Shown: positions 1 to 5,754, numbered from the stretch's first letter. The stretch is 6,591 nt of DNA from Candidatus Melainabacteria bacterium (GCA_003151275.1 PLXC01000108.1:1-6591), one strand, 5' to 3'. Translations and numbers: made by a program. The notes: generated from the sequence alone by a model not told the origin.

Positions 1-1
1 T

Positions 2-586
2 GGACCTCAAGGCGGTGACGCGACCCATGTAACTGGTGTCAATACTGCTGGAACCGTTCGCATGAAAAAATGGTATCAGTCCATGGATAGTTCTGTCGGG
101 TTCGCTTCTGCTCCGCAAGGAGCTCAACTCGATGCGGCGCAGAGCAATCTCGGCATCAGCTCTGTGGCTGGTGCATGGGGATATCAGGGAGCGCGCGCGA
201 CCTATCATGATGGCGCCGTCACCAACACGCAACTAACTTATGTCAATTGCGTTGACGCAGAATCTGGCAAAGTAAAATGGAGAGCCGAAGCCAAAGCACC
301 GTTTATTACCGGCCAGACTCAGGTGTTTTCTACTCCGTCACTAGGTAAACAAAATATCTACCTGTGCAGTGGTGACGGACATCTCATTTGCATGGATCAA
401 AAAACAGGCGGCATAAAATATATGTATTCAACCGGTCATGCAATTTCGTTTCAGCCCGCTTTGGCTAACGGAAACATTTATATAGGCACGGCCACTGGGG
501 AGCTGATTTGCATAAATGCAAATGACCCAGATGCAGAAGCCTGGACAGCCTGGGGCGGAAACGCGCAGCATAACAAGGTAAATTGA
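2..586 (+). CDS. PQQ-like beta-propeller repeat protein, C-terminal part (5' end outside window)
   Basis: The frame is open from the left edge, so the gene starts upstream; the internal ATG at 62 is not a convincing start because the frame reads naturally through it. The visible 194 residues hold two to three blades of the PQQ/quinoprotein-like propeller: a 'VDAESGKVKW' turn, a 'LICMDQKTGGIKY' turn, a 'ALANGNIYIGTATGELICI' blade, and a terminal 'WGGNAQHN', the usual ending of this family when the last strand closes the ring. Such proteins are mostly exported or periplasmic. Some bind PQQ in alcohol or sugar dehydrogenases; many are PQQ-free scaffolds such as BamB-like proteins. No catalytic or cofactor residues can be assigned from this fragment, so enzymatic activity is not claimed. 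It converges on the minus-strand genes that follow. The family is fairly sure, the function is not. Confidence 0.85.
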   Translation, partial: GPQGGDATHVTGVNTAGTVRMKKWYQSMDSSVGFASAPQGAQLDAAQSNLGISSVAGAWGYQGARATYHDGAVTNTQLTYVNCVDAESGKVKWRAEAKAPFITGQTQVFSTPSLGKQNIYLCSGDGHLICMDQKTGGIKYMYSTGHAISFQPALANGNIYIGTATGELICINANDPDAEAWTAWGGNAQHNKVN

Positions 587-603
587 CCTGGCACCGAAAG
601 TCA

Positions 604-627
604 CACCCTGGTAGTTCAGGAAGGGTG
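604..627. terminator. weak hairpin between convergent genes
   Basis: CACCCT at 604-609 pairs with AGGGTG at 622-627 around a 12-nt loop. It lies 18 nt past the propeller stop codon and before the end of the minus-strand gene, where a terminator would be expected, but no T-run follows on either strand. It is only a candidate. Confidence 0.2.
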
Positions 628-721
628 ACGCCAGATGATTTCATTTTGATCGATTACCGGAATGTCGATCGCTTTGCGGGCACCAGATTGATCTTGTAAA
701 AACCAGCCTTCGCAAAGTCTC

Positions 722-1231
722 TCATCGAAAGTATTCATCCCACTGTCCTTGAGTGAGCACCAACTTCGCGTGAGGGCTCTCCGGACTCCCGATCCAACAT
801 GTTTCTATATGGGGGAGGGTTGCTTCGTTCTGAAAACTCAGCGTGCAAGCGCGATAGGTGGTGCCAGGCGGAATAGGAATAGGTGGAAAGGCAGGTTTGA
901 GTTCATTTGCATTTGCCCAGTAAAATACCCGCCAGTTCGCAGGATTGCCATTGTCGAAGTCATGTTCAGAGCCGGCGTAGAAGAAATAATGTATTCCCGA
1001 ACTCGGTAGAAGATTGGCACCATCGTAGGGCTTTAAATCGGCGATACGCAATTGAGCGAGAAAGGAGAGAGCAAAGTCACCATTTCCATCAACTGGAATG
1101 CCAGTTGCACCGGGGGCCATCCACGAAGGGAGTAACACCAGTGCTTCTGACTCAGGGGCGGAAGACCTATCTAACCGAGCAGGCCTGGTTGTTTGGGATA
1201 CACATTTCGCGCGATAGTCGTTGATAGCCAA
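722..1231 (-). CDS. DUF1963 (YwqG-like) family protein, C-terminally truncated, possibly a pseudogene
   Basis: The core resembles DUF1963 (Bacillus YwqG-like, function unknown): 'ALSFLAQLRIADL' at about residues 53-65, then 'LLPSSGIHYFFYAG' at about 74-87, then an 'NWRVFYWANANELKPAFPPIP' stretch matching the family's 'RVLY...L...P' segment. Family members are usually about 230-280 residues; this frame stops after about 169, so roughly the last third is missing. The start is uncertain: the longest form begins with TTG at 1231 without a visible RBS and overlaps the upstream membrane-protein gene by 61 nt; GTG at 1138 and ATG at 1120 are alternatives, also without an RBS. Past the stop, the neighbouring frame reads on for about 35 protein-like codons (to 616), suggesting a frameshift near 725-730. 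The family call is reasonable; whether it makes functional protein is doubtful. Confidence 0.6.
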   Translation of the reverse strand: MAINDYRAKCVSQTTRPARLDRSSAPESEALVLLPSWMAPGATGIPVDGNGDFALSFLAQLRIADLKPYDGANLLPSSGIHYFFYAGSEHDFDNGNPANWRVFYWANANELKPAFPPIPIPPGTTYRACTLSFQNEATLPHIETCWIGSPESPHAKLVLTQGQWDEYFR

Positions 1232-1374
1232 CCCAGGAAGAATCCCATGCAGACTAAAGATGCGATATGAAACTGTGCACTACCCTTAAGCAACCAAGTG
1301 AGACCGAGACAAATTGCCCAGGCTACAACCAGGCCCAGACTGTATCTCTTATAAGATTTGCGCAAAAAACTCAT
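1171..1374 (-). CDS. small two-helix membrane protein, unknown function
   Basis: A 67-residue protein with a basic N-terminus (MSFLRKSYKRY) followed by two hydrophobic segments, about residues 12-30 and 34-54, joined by a short polar turn (KGSAQ). This predicts a small inner-membrane hairpin, probably with both ends in the cytoplasm. The start at 1374 was chosen because a purine-rich GGAGAAGGAGAAGG sequence lies just upstream. An in-frame TTG at 1491 would add 39 residues, including another hydrophobic stretch, but lacks an RBS. The 3' end overlaps the longest form of the DUF1963 frame, so the two are probably transcribed together. I do not recognise a family. Confidence 0.6.
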   Translation of the reverse strand: MSFLRKSYKRYSLGLVVAWAICLGLTWLLKGSAQFHIASLVCMGFFLGWLSTTIARNVYPKQPGLLG

Positions 1375-1583
1375 ATAGCCTTCTCCTTCTCCAGTTGCTG
1401 CCGCTGTAAGCCCGCTACAATCCATTGTCTCACTACTTCTCAACAGCGTGACCGTAAAAGCTAACGCCCAGCTGAACACCAAGAGTGACAACCAAAATTA
1501 GATACAGGATATCGCTGTACAAGCCGGCTCGACTGCCGCTTCTCTAACCGGGTTACGGAATCGCTGTTCGCTGAACGGGGCTC
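1375..1583. other. intergenic, no confident gene
   Basis: This lies between the divergent minus-strand membrane protein and the plus-strand promoter at 1584. The only notable reading is the optional 39-codon upstream extension of the membrane protein (TTG at 1491). On the plus strand 1501-1584 is open without a start codon or RBS. I see no RNA gene. Confidence 0.4.
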
Positions 1584-1613
1584 TTGACTTGCTCTCACGG
1601 ACGGTTGTATACT
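1584..1613 (+). promoter_or_regulatory. sigma70-type promoter
   Basis: TTGACT at 1584-1589 (5/6 to TTGACA) and TATACT at 1608-1613 (5/6 to TATAAT) are separated by 18 nt. Transcription would begin near 1620, giving a leader of about 260 nt before the lipoprotein start at 1884. It is the best promoter match I see in the window and is placed to drive 1770-3310. Not experimentally supported. Confidence 0.5.
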
Positions 1614-1769
1614 CGTTCCGAACCTCAATTATTGCGGTTCATTTACTAGACCATAGACAACCTGCGATCAATCCATTGCTGCCGAACTCGCGTCGGAGCG
1701 TTGGTTTGTTGCGTGTGCTGTGTATCGCCCGATACGCAAGGCAGCGGCATGACTCTAAGGAGTTCGCTA

Positions 1770-1862
1770 ATGATGTTAATGACCGAAAAACCGCGGACAG
1801 TCCGCGATCGATTGGGAGGATCATTGGTCCAGATGAAATGTATAGCACTTAGCTTACCGTGA
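1770..1862 (+). CDS. possible short leader ORF, 30 aa
   Basis: ATG ATG at 1770/1773 follow AAGGAG at 1757-1762 with a 7-nt spacer, a near-ideal ribosome binding site. The frame runs 30 codons to a TGA at 1860-1862 and ends 21 nt before the lipoprotein start at 1884. The peptide (MMLMTEKPRTVRDR... ending in LSLP) has no recognised motif and no run of one amino acid that would suggest classical attenuation. The palindrome at 1792-1806 lies within it. It may be a leader peptide, a remnant, or chance; only the strong RBS and the position downstream of a good promoter support it. Confidence 0.3.
   Translation: MMLMTEKPRTVRDRLGGSLVQMKCIALSLP
1792..1806. repeat. 15-nt near-loopless GC-rich palindrome
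   Basis: CGCGGAC, a single central A, then GTCCGCG: perfect arms of 7. It sits in the leader of the HEAT-gene transcript, about 80 nt before the start codon. It could be a regulator-binding site or a short hairpin. It has the same design (arms around a single A, with a CGGA...TCCG core) as the palindrome at 2702-2718. Confidence 0.45.
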
Positions 1863-1883
1863 GACGTGAGGGTTGTTCCGACA

Positions 1884-2140
1884 ATGTGGAAAGTGCAAAC
1901 CAGCTTGCTAGCGTTCTTACTTGCGGCCTTCTCGTTTGGAATGACGCAGTGCAAGGCTTCGGAATCGGATTCAAAAGTGTCTGGTATAGCGTCACTGGAT
2001 TTTACCGTTCAGAATCGGGCGCTGTGGTGACCTCAAAACCTGAAACAATCGAAGTCCTTCCCAGAACGGCCACGCAAATGGACGAATATGTGCATTCGCT
2101 GGAAAGCAAGCTTGCAGACGCGAAATCGAAAGAAGATTGA
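1884..2140 (+). pseudogene. N-terminal part of a frameshifted putative lipoprotein (leads into the HEAT region)
   Basis: ATG at 1884 opens a leader-like sequence: MWKVQ, a hydrophobic core (SLLAFLLAAFSFG), then MTQC at 20-23, an imperfect lipobox, followed by a polar region. GAGGG lies 11 nt upstream as a weak RBS. This frame (1884-2030, 48 aa) stops at TGA 2028-2030. Coding character continues in the -1-type neighbouring frame: from about 2024 it reads TSKPETIEVLP...SLESKLADAKSKED to a second TGA at 2138-2140. The frame after that TGA is the HEAT-type ORF. The simplest reading is one lipoprotein gene of about 290 codons broken by a frameshift near 2010-2030 and a nonsense codon at 2138. An alternative is two overlapping small genes, since GTG at 2027 overlaps the TGA as GTGA. 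Sequencing error is also possible. Confidence 0.5.
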
Positions 2141-2149
2141 CGTCTTCTT

Positions 2150-2755
2150 TTGCAGAAACTTATGTTCACGATGCAACCATCAACGATTCCAATTTTGATT
2201 AATCGAATGTATGAAATGTATGAAGTGAAAGATGATGAATACTGGTTGTCCCGGGCTTTGACCTGCTATCTGCCTAAAGAGAAAGTAAAACCGCTTGTAT
2301 TGCGAGCTTGCATGAACCGAGGATTGGCACCAGGAATGATATTGGTGCTTTACACTACGGCACGAACGCCTGAGCGGTGGAATGTTGAGCCATTAAAAGT
2401 GAAGGAGTGGAACGAGGTAATTACGAAATCGCTGGCTATTAATAACAAACCCTGCTGGTCGGAAGGCTGCAGGGAAGCTCGATGTCATCCGAGTGATGCG
2501 TGTACTTCCCGAATCATTGCTATCGCCATGGATCCGATATCTGGTGCTCGCATCCAAGCGATCTTTGCTCTGACGGCGAATCGCACAGACGACTCAGTGG
2601 CGGCGCTCAAACAGCTACTCAATGATCCAGATAACTGGATTCGAGAGACTGCTAGAGACGCCATTGGAGACGCTTATTGCCATAAGACAAATAAGGATCC
2701 CGGGCGGAGACTCCGCCCCGCTGACTTTGATCCGGCGCTGCAAACTCGAACGTGA
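2150..2755 (+). CDS. HEAT-repeat-like protein, likely the detached C-terminal part of the preceding lipoprotein
   Basis: The frame runs 201 residues from TTG 2150 (ATG 2162 is the next start); neither has an RBS, which fits readthrough from the broken upstream frame rather than independent translation. Residues 131-178 form a typical HEAT/PBS-lyase-type repeat pair (SGARIQAIFALT... then DDSVAALKQLLND, DNWIRETARDAIGDAY), a helical scaffold usually used for protein binding. Residues 1-100 are also helical. Residues 102-118 hold C-x4-C-x4-C-x5-C, but I suspect this is an artefact: frame 3 over 2451-2515 reads a more coding-like KLDVIRVMRVLPE, implying a pair of compensating shifts. The C-terminus after about residue 184 is encoded over the GC palindrome at 2702-2718 and looks unlike the rest. 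The NTPase gene begins 51 nt later. Partner and role are unknown. Confidence 0.5.
   Translation: MQKLMFTMQPSTIPILINRMYEMYEVKDDEYWLSRALTCYLPKEKVKPLVLRACMNRGLAPGMILVLYTTARTPERWNVEPLKVKEWNEVITKSLAINNKPCWSEGCREARCHPSDACTSRIIAIAMDPISGARIQAIFALTANRTDDSVAALKQLLNDPDNWIRETARDAIGDAYCHKTNKDPGRRLRPADFDPALQTRT
2702..2718. repeat. 17-nt GC-rich palindrome in the 3' end of the HEAT ORF
   Basis: GGGCGGAG, a central A, then CTCCGCCC: perfect arms of 8. It lies 38 nt before the stop of the HEAT ORF. As RNA it would form a very stable short hairpin, but no T-run follows, so it is not a standard terminator. It may be a REP-like insertion or a processing/attenuation element between the HEAT and NTPase genes. Confidence 0.5.
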
Positions 2756-2806
2756 TACAGAAGCTAAGGGCACCGCAGAGTCATGTTGTATCATCTAGCA
2801 ATGGGC

Positions 2807-3310
2807 ATGAGAAATTATCTGATTGAAGGCGTTTCCGGCACCGGCAAAACTTCGGTCTGCAAAGAATTGCAGCGGCGCGGTTACCATGCCATTCATGGTG
2901 ACAGGGAATTGGCTTATCAAGGCGATCTGGAAACTGGTACACCGACGGATGGCCTTACTCACGAGCACCACATTTGGCATGTAGATAAAGTAAAAGCCTT
3001 AGTCGCCAACCAGGATGAGGCGGTAACATTTTTCTGCGGTGGTTCTAGGAATTTTTCAAAATTCATCGATTTATTTGACGGCGTTTTTGTCCTTGAGGTC
3101 GACCTTGACACATTGAATCGGCGGCTTGATGAGCGACCGGAAAATGAGTGGGGCGGAAAACAAAGGGAACGGGAACTTATTGCGCGATTGCATCAAACGA
3201 AAGAAGACATTCCGAAAAACGGTATTATCATCGACGCCACCGCACCGCTCGCGCGCGTCGTTGACGAGATCGTCCGGCAAAGCGAAGCAAATACAATACT
3301 TGTGAATTGA
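2807..3310 (+). CDS. P-loop NTPase, small kinase-like (AAA_18/AAA_33-type)
   Basis: A 167-residue protein starting MRNYLIEG with a Walker A motif at residues 8-15 (GVSGTGKT; Lys14 binds the phosphates, Thr15 coordinates Mg2+). 'YHAIHGDRELAYQGD' follows as the likely acceptor-site region, then 'AVTFFCGGSRN', and an arginine-rich 'LNRRLDERPENEWGG' that may act as a lid. 'FDGVFVLEVD' resembles the core strand before the lid in nucleotide/nucleoside-kinase folds. Length fits a single-domain cytoplasmic kinase of adenylate/shikimate kinase fold; the substrate is not known. Starts at ATG 2783 and 2801 would add up to 8 residues; 2807 is preferred because the strand leading to the P-loop begins right after it, although no clear RBS precedes any of the three. 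It may share the transcript of the broken HEAT gene. The reading frame is intact. Confidence 0.8.
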   Translation: MRNYLIEGVSGTGKTSVCKELQRRGYHAIHGDRELAYQGDLETGTPTDGLTHEHHIWHVDKVKALVANQDEAVTFFCGGSRNFSKFIDLFDGVFVLEVDLDTLNRRLDERPENEWGGKQRERELIARLHQTKEDIPKNGIIIDATAPLARVVDEIVRQSEANTILVN

Positions 3311-3643
3311 AGAAATAAATGTCCCTTTTTTTGAGGATTTATTTGTCTCATTTGACCGGTCAATTGAAGTGACATTAATGCTCCAATCGTATCGCGCCTT
3401 GATACCGTATTCAGTATCAGACAATTGGAAGCATAATATAAACGAGATCAAAAGGACAGCCTGACAACCTGTATCGAATTCGCCAACAGTATCCGTTGCT
3501 ACTCAGACCCCACTTCCTGCTTTTTCCTCGGACGAAGCACAAACTTTTTCTGCCAATGAAGACTATAGAATTAACGCTTCGGTCGGCAGGGCTGATCGCG
3601 TAATAAGCTCGAAGTCATACCTTCGCATGGCAAAAGCATGTTT
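3311..3643. other. 333-nt gap between convergent genes, no gene
   Basis: No convincing coding sequence. It contains an A/T-only inverted repeat (AAATAAAT 3313-3320 / ATTTATTT 3337-3344) with a T7 run in its loop just after the NTPase stop, a perfect 12-nt palindrome at 3352-3363, and TGATAC/GTATCA at 3400-3405/3414-3419. A start-less plus-strand frame from 3466 runs on into the next gene antisense and is probably chance. None of the structures is a clear intrinsic terminator. Confidence 0.4.
3352..3363. promoter_or_regulatory. 12-nt perfect palindrome, possible operator
   Basis: TTGACCGGTCAA is fully self-complementary and could bind a dimeric regulator, but it lies 41 nt past a stop codon between two converging genes, where no promoter is expected. 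A chance occurrence is quite possible. Confidence 0.2.
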
Positions 3644-4375
3644 CTATTTTTTAGGCGCCATGCTAATCCAGCCGCTGTTGAGTTTGGTCGTTGATACAAG
3701 GCTTTGGAGATGTTGCTTTGTCTCCGCAATGCCAGCGGTTGGGTCGCCCCAATAAACGGCGTATAGAAAGACAACTCTGTTATCTGGATATTTGAGATAG
3801 CTCAGTATTCCAATGCGTTCACCGCCGTCTTCTTTATGAAGGCGAACGTGCATACACGGATTGGGTTTGCCACCAAACATGAGCCAATCGAGCTTGGTAA
3901 TTTGCAACTGGTCTCCAGAAATTTTGTCAATAAATTCCTTCTGAGTGACAGCTGCGAGTTTGGCACTATCACGGAACTGGATGTCGTCGTATTCATTCTT
4001 TGGCAGTTTGGTTTCGTAAAGCCATAGAGTCCTATTGCCGGATTGAGAACTTACGCTTGCGAGGAGACTCTTAAGATTCACGGGTCCTTTTGCTATCTGG
4101 GGATTCGTTGATTTAGTGTTCAGTATTAGCAGCTTGAAATTGGGATCGTGATCAGTAATGGGTAGCGACGATACACTAAAACCAGCCGGACTGTCTGTTC
4201 CTAAAAGGATACGTGCTCGCTCAACCGAGTTCGCAGCTCGGTCAGGCCCGTTGGCAAAAGCACAAGTAACAGAATTGAATAATGCGCAGCTGATCAGAAC
4301 AAAAGAACTCACAAACGGAAATATGCTTCCGACGGTCTTAAAACATTGACTCCGAAATGCATTGTTTAATGACAT
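3644..4375 (-). CDS. secreted protein of unknown function
   Basis: A 243-residue intact protein with a long signal peptide: polar/basic residues 1-13, a hydrophobic core at about 17-37 (SIFPFVSSFVLISCALF), and a likely signal peptidase I site after Ala41 (CAFA|NG). The mature 200 residues look like a compact alpha/beta domain with repeated strand patterns (FKLLILNT, RTLWLYETKLP, LQITKLDWLMFGG, RVVFLYAVYWGD) and a final amphipathic helix (AETKQHLQSLVSTTKL), ending in the basic APKK. No catalytic motif or family is recognised. The start is well supported: GGAG at 4384-4387 (minus strand) is 8 nt from ATG. It is likely periplasmic or extracellular and monocistronic, converging on the NTPase gene. 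Codon use looks like that of the neighbouring intact genes. Confidence 0.75.
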   Translation of the reverse strand: MSLNNAFRSQCFKTVGSIFPFVSSFVLISCALFNSVTCAFANGPDRAANSVERARILLGTDSPAGFSVSSLPITDHDPNFKLLILNTKSTNPQIAKGPVNLKSLLASVSSQSGNRTLWLYETKLPKNEYDDIQFRDSAKLAAVTQKEFIDKISGDQLQITKLDWLMFGGKPNPCMHVRLHKEDGGERIGILSYLKYPDNRVVFLYAVYWGDPTAGIAETKQHLQSLVSTTKLNSGWISMAPKK

Positions 4376-4395
4376 GTCTTTTTCTCCAGTGCTAA

Positions 4396-4896
4396 TACTC
4401 CAGTGAACATACCTTTATTGTATGCCTGTCCGCTGAAAAAATTGCTTACACTTTTGATCGGCTACTTGAGAATTGCAAACGACAAATGAGCGATCCATCA
4501 GTTGAGCACCTGACGCGGATTTGGGTGCAAACGACGGGTTTCAGCATCAGACCTTCAGGCAAGCACTCAATACGAGAAGTATGTGGCATACATTGAAGAG
4601 ATTTTCGGACCTGATTGCCATATTCTCGAACGGTCCCTCCATTGGCCGGTGGGAACGATGGATGGCAATACGGGAGTATAGGCACATCCCTGGATGGTGT
4701 GATGCGTACAGAAGATTTTTTGGTGCGGATTTGGTGGCAGCGCAATTCTTGATCAGTTTCTCGGCAAATAATCCACTCGGCCCAAGATCAACTGGCAAAA
4801 GTAGCAAATAAGTTGCAAACGTGTTCTAGGATGTTCCATACAGTTCGGACACATTGTGACTTTCAATTTACCAACAATTCAAGTCCGTTTCGCTTC
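4396..4896 (+). pseudogene. decayed gene of unknown family, at least two frameshifts and one stop
   Basis: No long ORF exists here, but clearly protein-like reading jumps between frames. The frame of 4396-4545 gives EKIAYTFDRLLENCKRQMSD and HLTRIWVQTTGFS. The next frame (4544-4678) gives ASDLQASTQYEKYVAYIEE, then HILERSLHWPVGTMDGNTG before a TAG at 4679. The first frame resumes at about 4675 with GTSLDGVMRTEDFLVRIWWQ to TGA 4750-4752, then in the same frame AQDQLAKVANKLQTC until TAG 4897. Amino-acid composition is globular and acidic with normal codon use, unlike random frames. A stitched product would be about 150-165 residues. I do not recognise a family, and no start codon or RBS is evident at the 5' end, so the N-terminus may also be lost. 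It is divergent from the secreted protein gene. Confidence 0.5.
4417..4422 (-). promoter_or_regulatory. possible -10 element for the secreted protein gene
   Basis: On the minus strand this reads TACAAT (5/6 to consensus), about 42 nt from the start codon at 4375, a suitable distance. No good -35 hexamer lies at 16-18 nt, so support is weak. Confidence 0.25.
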
Positions 4897-5101
4897 TAGA
4901 TGGAGAACTGAAAACCTGTTAGACGCACTTTCATCGCGTCCAATCAGATCAATTAGGTAGTTCACACTGAAAATTGCATTTGCTTTTTAGGGGTCGAGTT
5001 TTCTACAGATTGGAAACTGAAAAATCGGTGCGAAGGACTCAATAGAGTTTGCGCCAATTGCTCAAGCTCAATTCATTGAGATGGGAGCAGGAGTTTAAAG
5101 T

Positions 5102-5146
5102 ATGATTGTTAGCGACAATCAGGTGGGCGCAAGCGCTAGTCTCTGA
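5102..5146 (+). CDS. possible 14-aa mini-ORF with good RBS
   Basis: AGGAG at 5089-5093 is 8 nt before ATG 5102; the frame encodes MIVSDNQVGASASL and stops at TGA 5144-5146. It immediately precedes the 36-bp palindrome and overlaps the hairpin at 5103-5121. The layout (leader peptide, hairpin, hairpin with T-run) imitates an attenuator, but no plus-strand gene follows, so it may be a gene remnant or chance. Confidence 0.2.
   Translation: MIVSDNQVGASASL
5103..5121. repeat. short hairpin, first of three in a cluster
   Basis: TGATTGT (5103-5109), a 5-nt loop TAGCG, then ACAATCA (5115-5121): a perfect 7-bp stem. By itself unremarkable; noted because two stronger inverted repeats follow within 170 nt. 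Confidence 0.4.
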
Positions 5147-5159
5147 GCGTGCCAATTGT

Positions 5160-5195
5160 GCTATTACGGAATGCGCTAGCGCATTCCGTAATAGC
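5160..5195. repeat. perfect 36-bp palindrome
   Basis: The left half GCTATTACGGAATGCGCT (5160-5177) is followed directly by its exact reverse complement (5178-5195), with no spacer. It can form an 18-bp cruciform or RNA hairpin. There is no T-run on either side, so it is not a canonical terminator. Possibilities include a dimeric-protein binding site, a recombination or resolution site, a replication-related element, or a palindromic interspersed repeat. Confidence 0.85.
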
Positions 5196-5217
5196 TAACA
5201 GCAGGTTCGAATAGCAA

Positions 5218-5287
5218 TGCAAAAAACAGCTGCGCTCATTTCATATGCTCCTAGAGAGCCATTCTTAGCGCAGCCATTTTTTTTGCA
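5218..5287. terminator. long two-part hairpin with A6/T8 tracts, possible bidirectional terminator
   Basis: The inner stem GCTGCGCT (5229-5236) pairs with AGCGCAGC (5267-5274); the outer stem TGCAAAAAA (5218-5226) pairs with TTTTTTGCA (5279-5287), separated by a small internal loop (CA against CATT). The 30-nt apical loop itself can form GCTC/GAGC (5247-5250/5256-5259). The GC stem followed by CA and T8 on the plus strand, with CTG and T6 on the minus strand, fits a bidirectional intrinsic terminator, although the loop is unusually long. Confidence 0.45.
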
Positions 5288-5754
5288 AAGGGTCGACTGC
5301 GGAGGTTCTCTTTCAGCAGCCATCTCGTTTTCTATATTGTATCCAACTGGCTGTATAAGTCATCGGCATAAAGGATGAGTACAAAAAGGTAACTATCAAT
5401 TCCCAAATTCTCTTTTCGATGTCACTGGATATGGTGCTACGGCGAGCGAACATAGAAACATGAGCCTTTTGATTTTGCAATAAATCTAGCAAAGATGAAC
5501 TGATTGGCAAAGTGTGACTCAAATGCCAAAGTCCGATAGGGAAAAAGAATCCTTAACTGGGTAGAAAATATAGGGGCTAATCAAGTGATCCTGAACAGCG
5601 GTAAATTAAATGGGGAGTCTGCCTCACAAGGAGCAATTTTTCGCACCGTATATGATGCAATAGATCGCGTTCAGAATTCGTATTTAAAACTGATGGCTAA
5701 TTCATTATCCAGATGTTCCCAATCTATTTGGGCTAACTGTCAGATCGTGGTGGC
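5288..5754. other. poorly coding gap
   Basis: Apart from the doubtful minus-strand ORF at 5313-5522 and a plus-strand frame at 5585-5809 starting with GTG and lacking an RBS, I see no gene, RNA gene or clear promoter. The plus-strand frame runs into the tandem repeats below, which argues against it being a real gene. Confidence 0.4.
5313..5522 (-). CDS. doubtful small ORF, 69 aa
   Basis: The frame from TTG 5522 has no RBS, but it reads somewhat protein-like: a polar N-terminal half with RRSTISSDIEKRIWE, then a hydrophobic segment at about residues 42-59 (ELIVTFLYSSFMPMTYTASW) and a basic end (YRKRDGC). The frame is open about 10 codons further upstream to a TAA (FFFPIGLWHL), again without a start. 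It could be a fragment of a membrane protein or chance in an AT-rich gap. No family recognised. Confidence 0.2.
   Translation of the reverse strand: MSHTLPISSSLLDLLQNQKAHVSMFARRSTISSDIEKRIWELIVTFLYSSFMPMTYTASWIQYRKRDGC

Noticed and set aside
749..1224. Plus-strand ORFs of 86 and 105 codons
   Set aside because: They lie antisense to the recognisable DUF1963 sequence and have low-complexity, Arg/Cys-rich translations without an RBS.
1589..1954. ORFs on both strands in the leader region (1589-1852 +, 1639-1848 -, 1646-1954 -)
   Set aside because: No RBS, no motif, unnatural composition; they overlap the promoter leader and each other.
3071..3451. 126-codon minus-strand ORF
   Set aside because: Antisense to the intact P-loop NTPase and runs into the intergenic gap; no start signal.
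3466..3750. Start-less plus-strand open frame of about 95 codons
   Set aside because: No start codon or RBS near its 5' end, and it becomes antisense to the well-supported secreted protein gene.
4511..4745. Short similarity between GCGGATTTGG sequences near 4515 and 4725
   Set aside because: Only about 10 nt shared; in the decayed gene both encode an RIW motif, which could be chance or a weak internal repeat, too little to claim.
4446..4811. ORFs 4446-4745 (-), 4521-4811 (+) and 4547-4807 (-)
   Set aside because: The better coding signal here is the two-frame plus-strand decayed gene; these ORFs are its shadows.
5201..5215. GGTTCGAAT resembling a tRNA T-loop
   Set aside because: The flanking bases do not pair to form a T-stem and no acceptor or anticodon arm is present.
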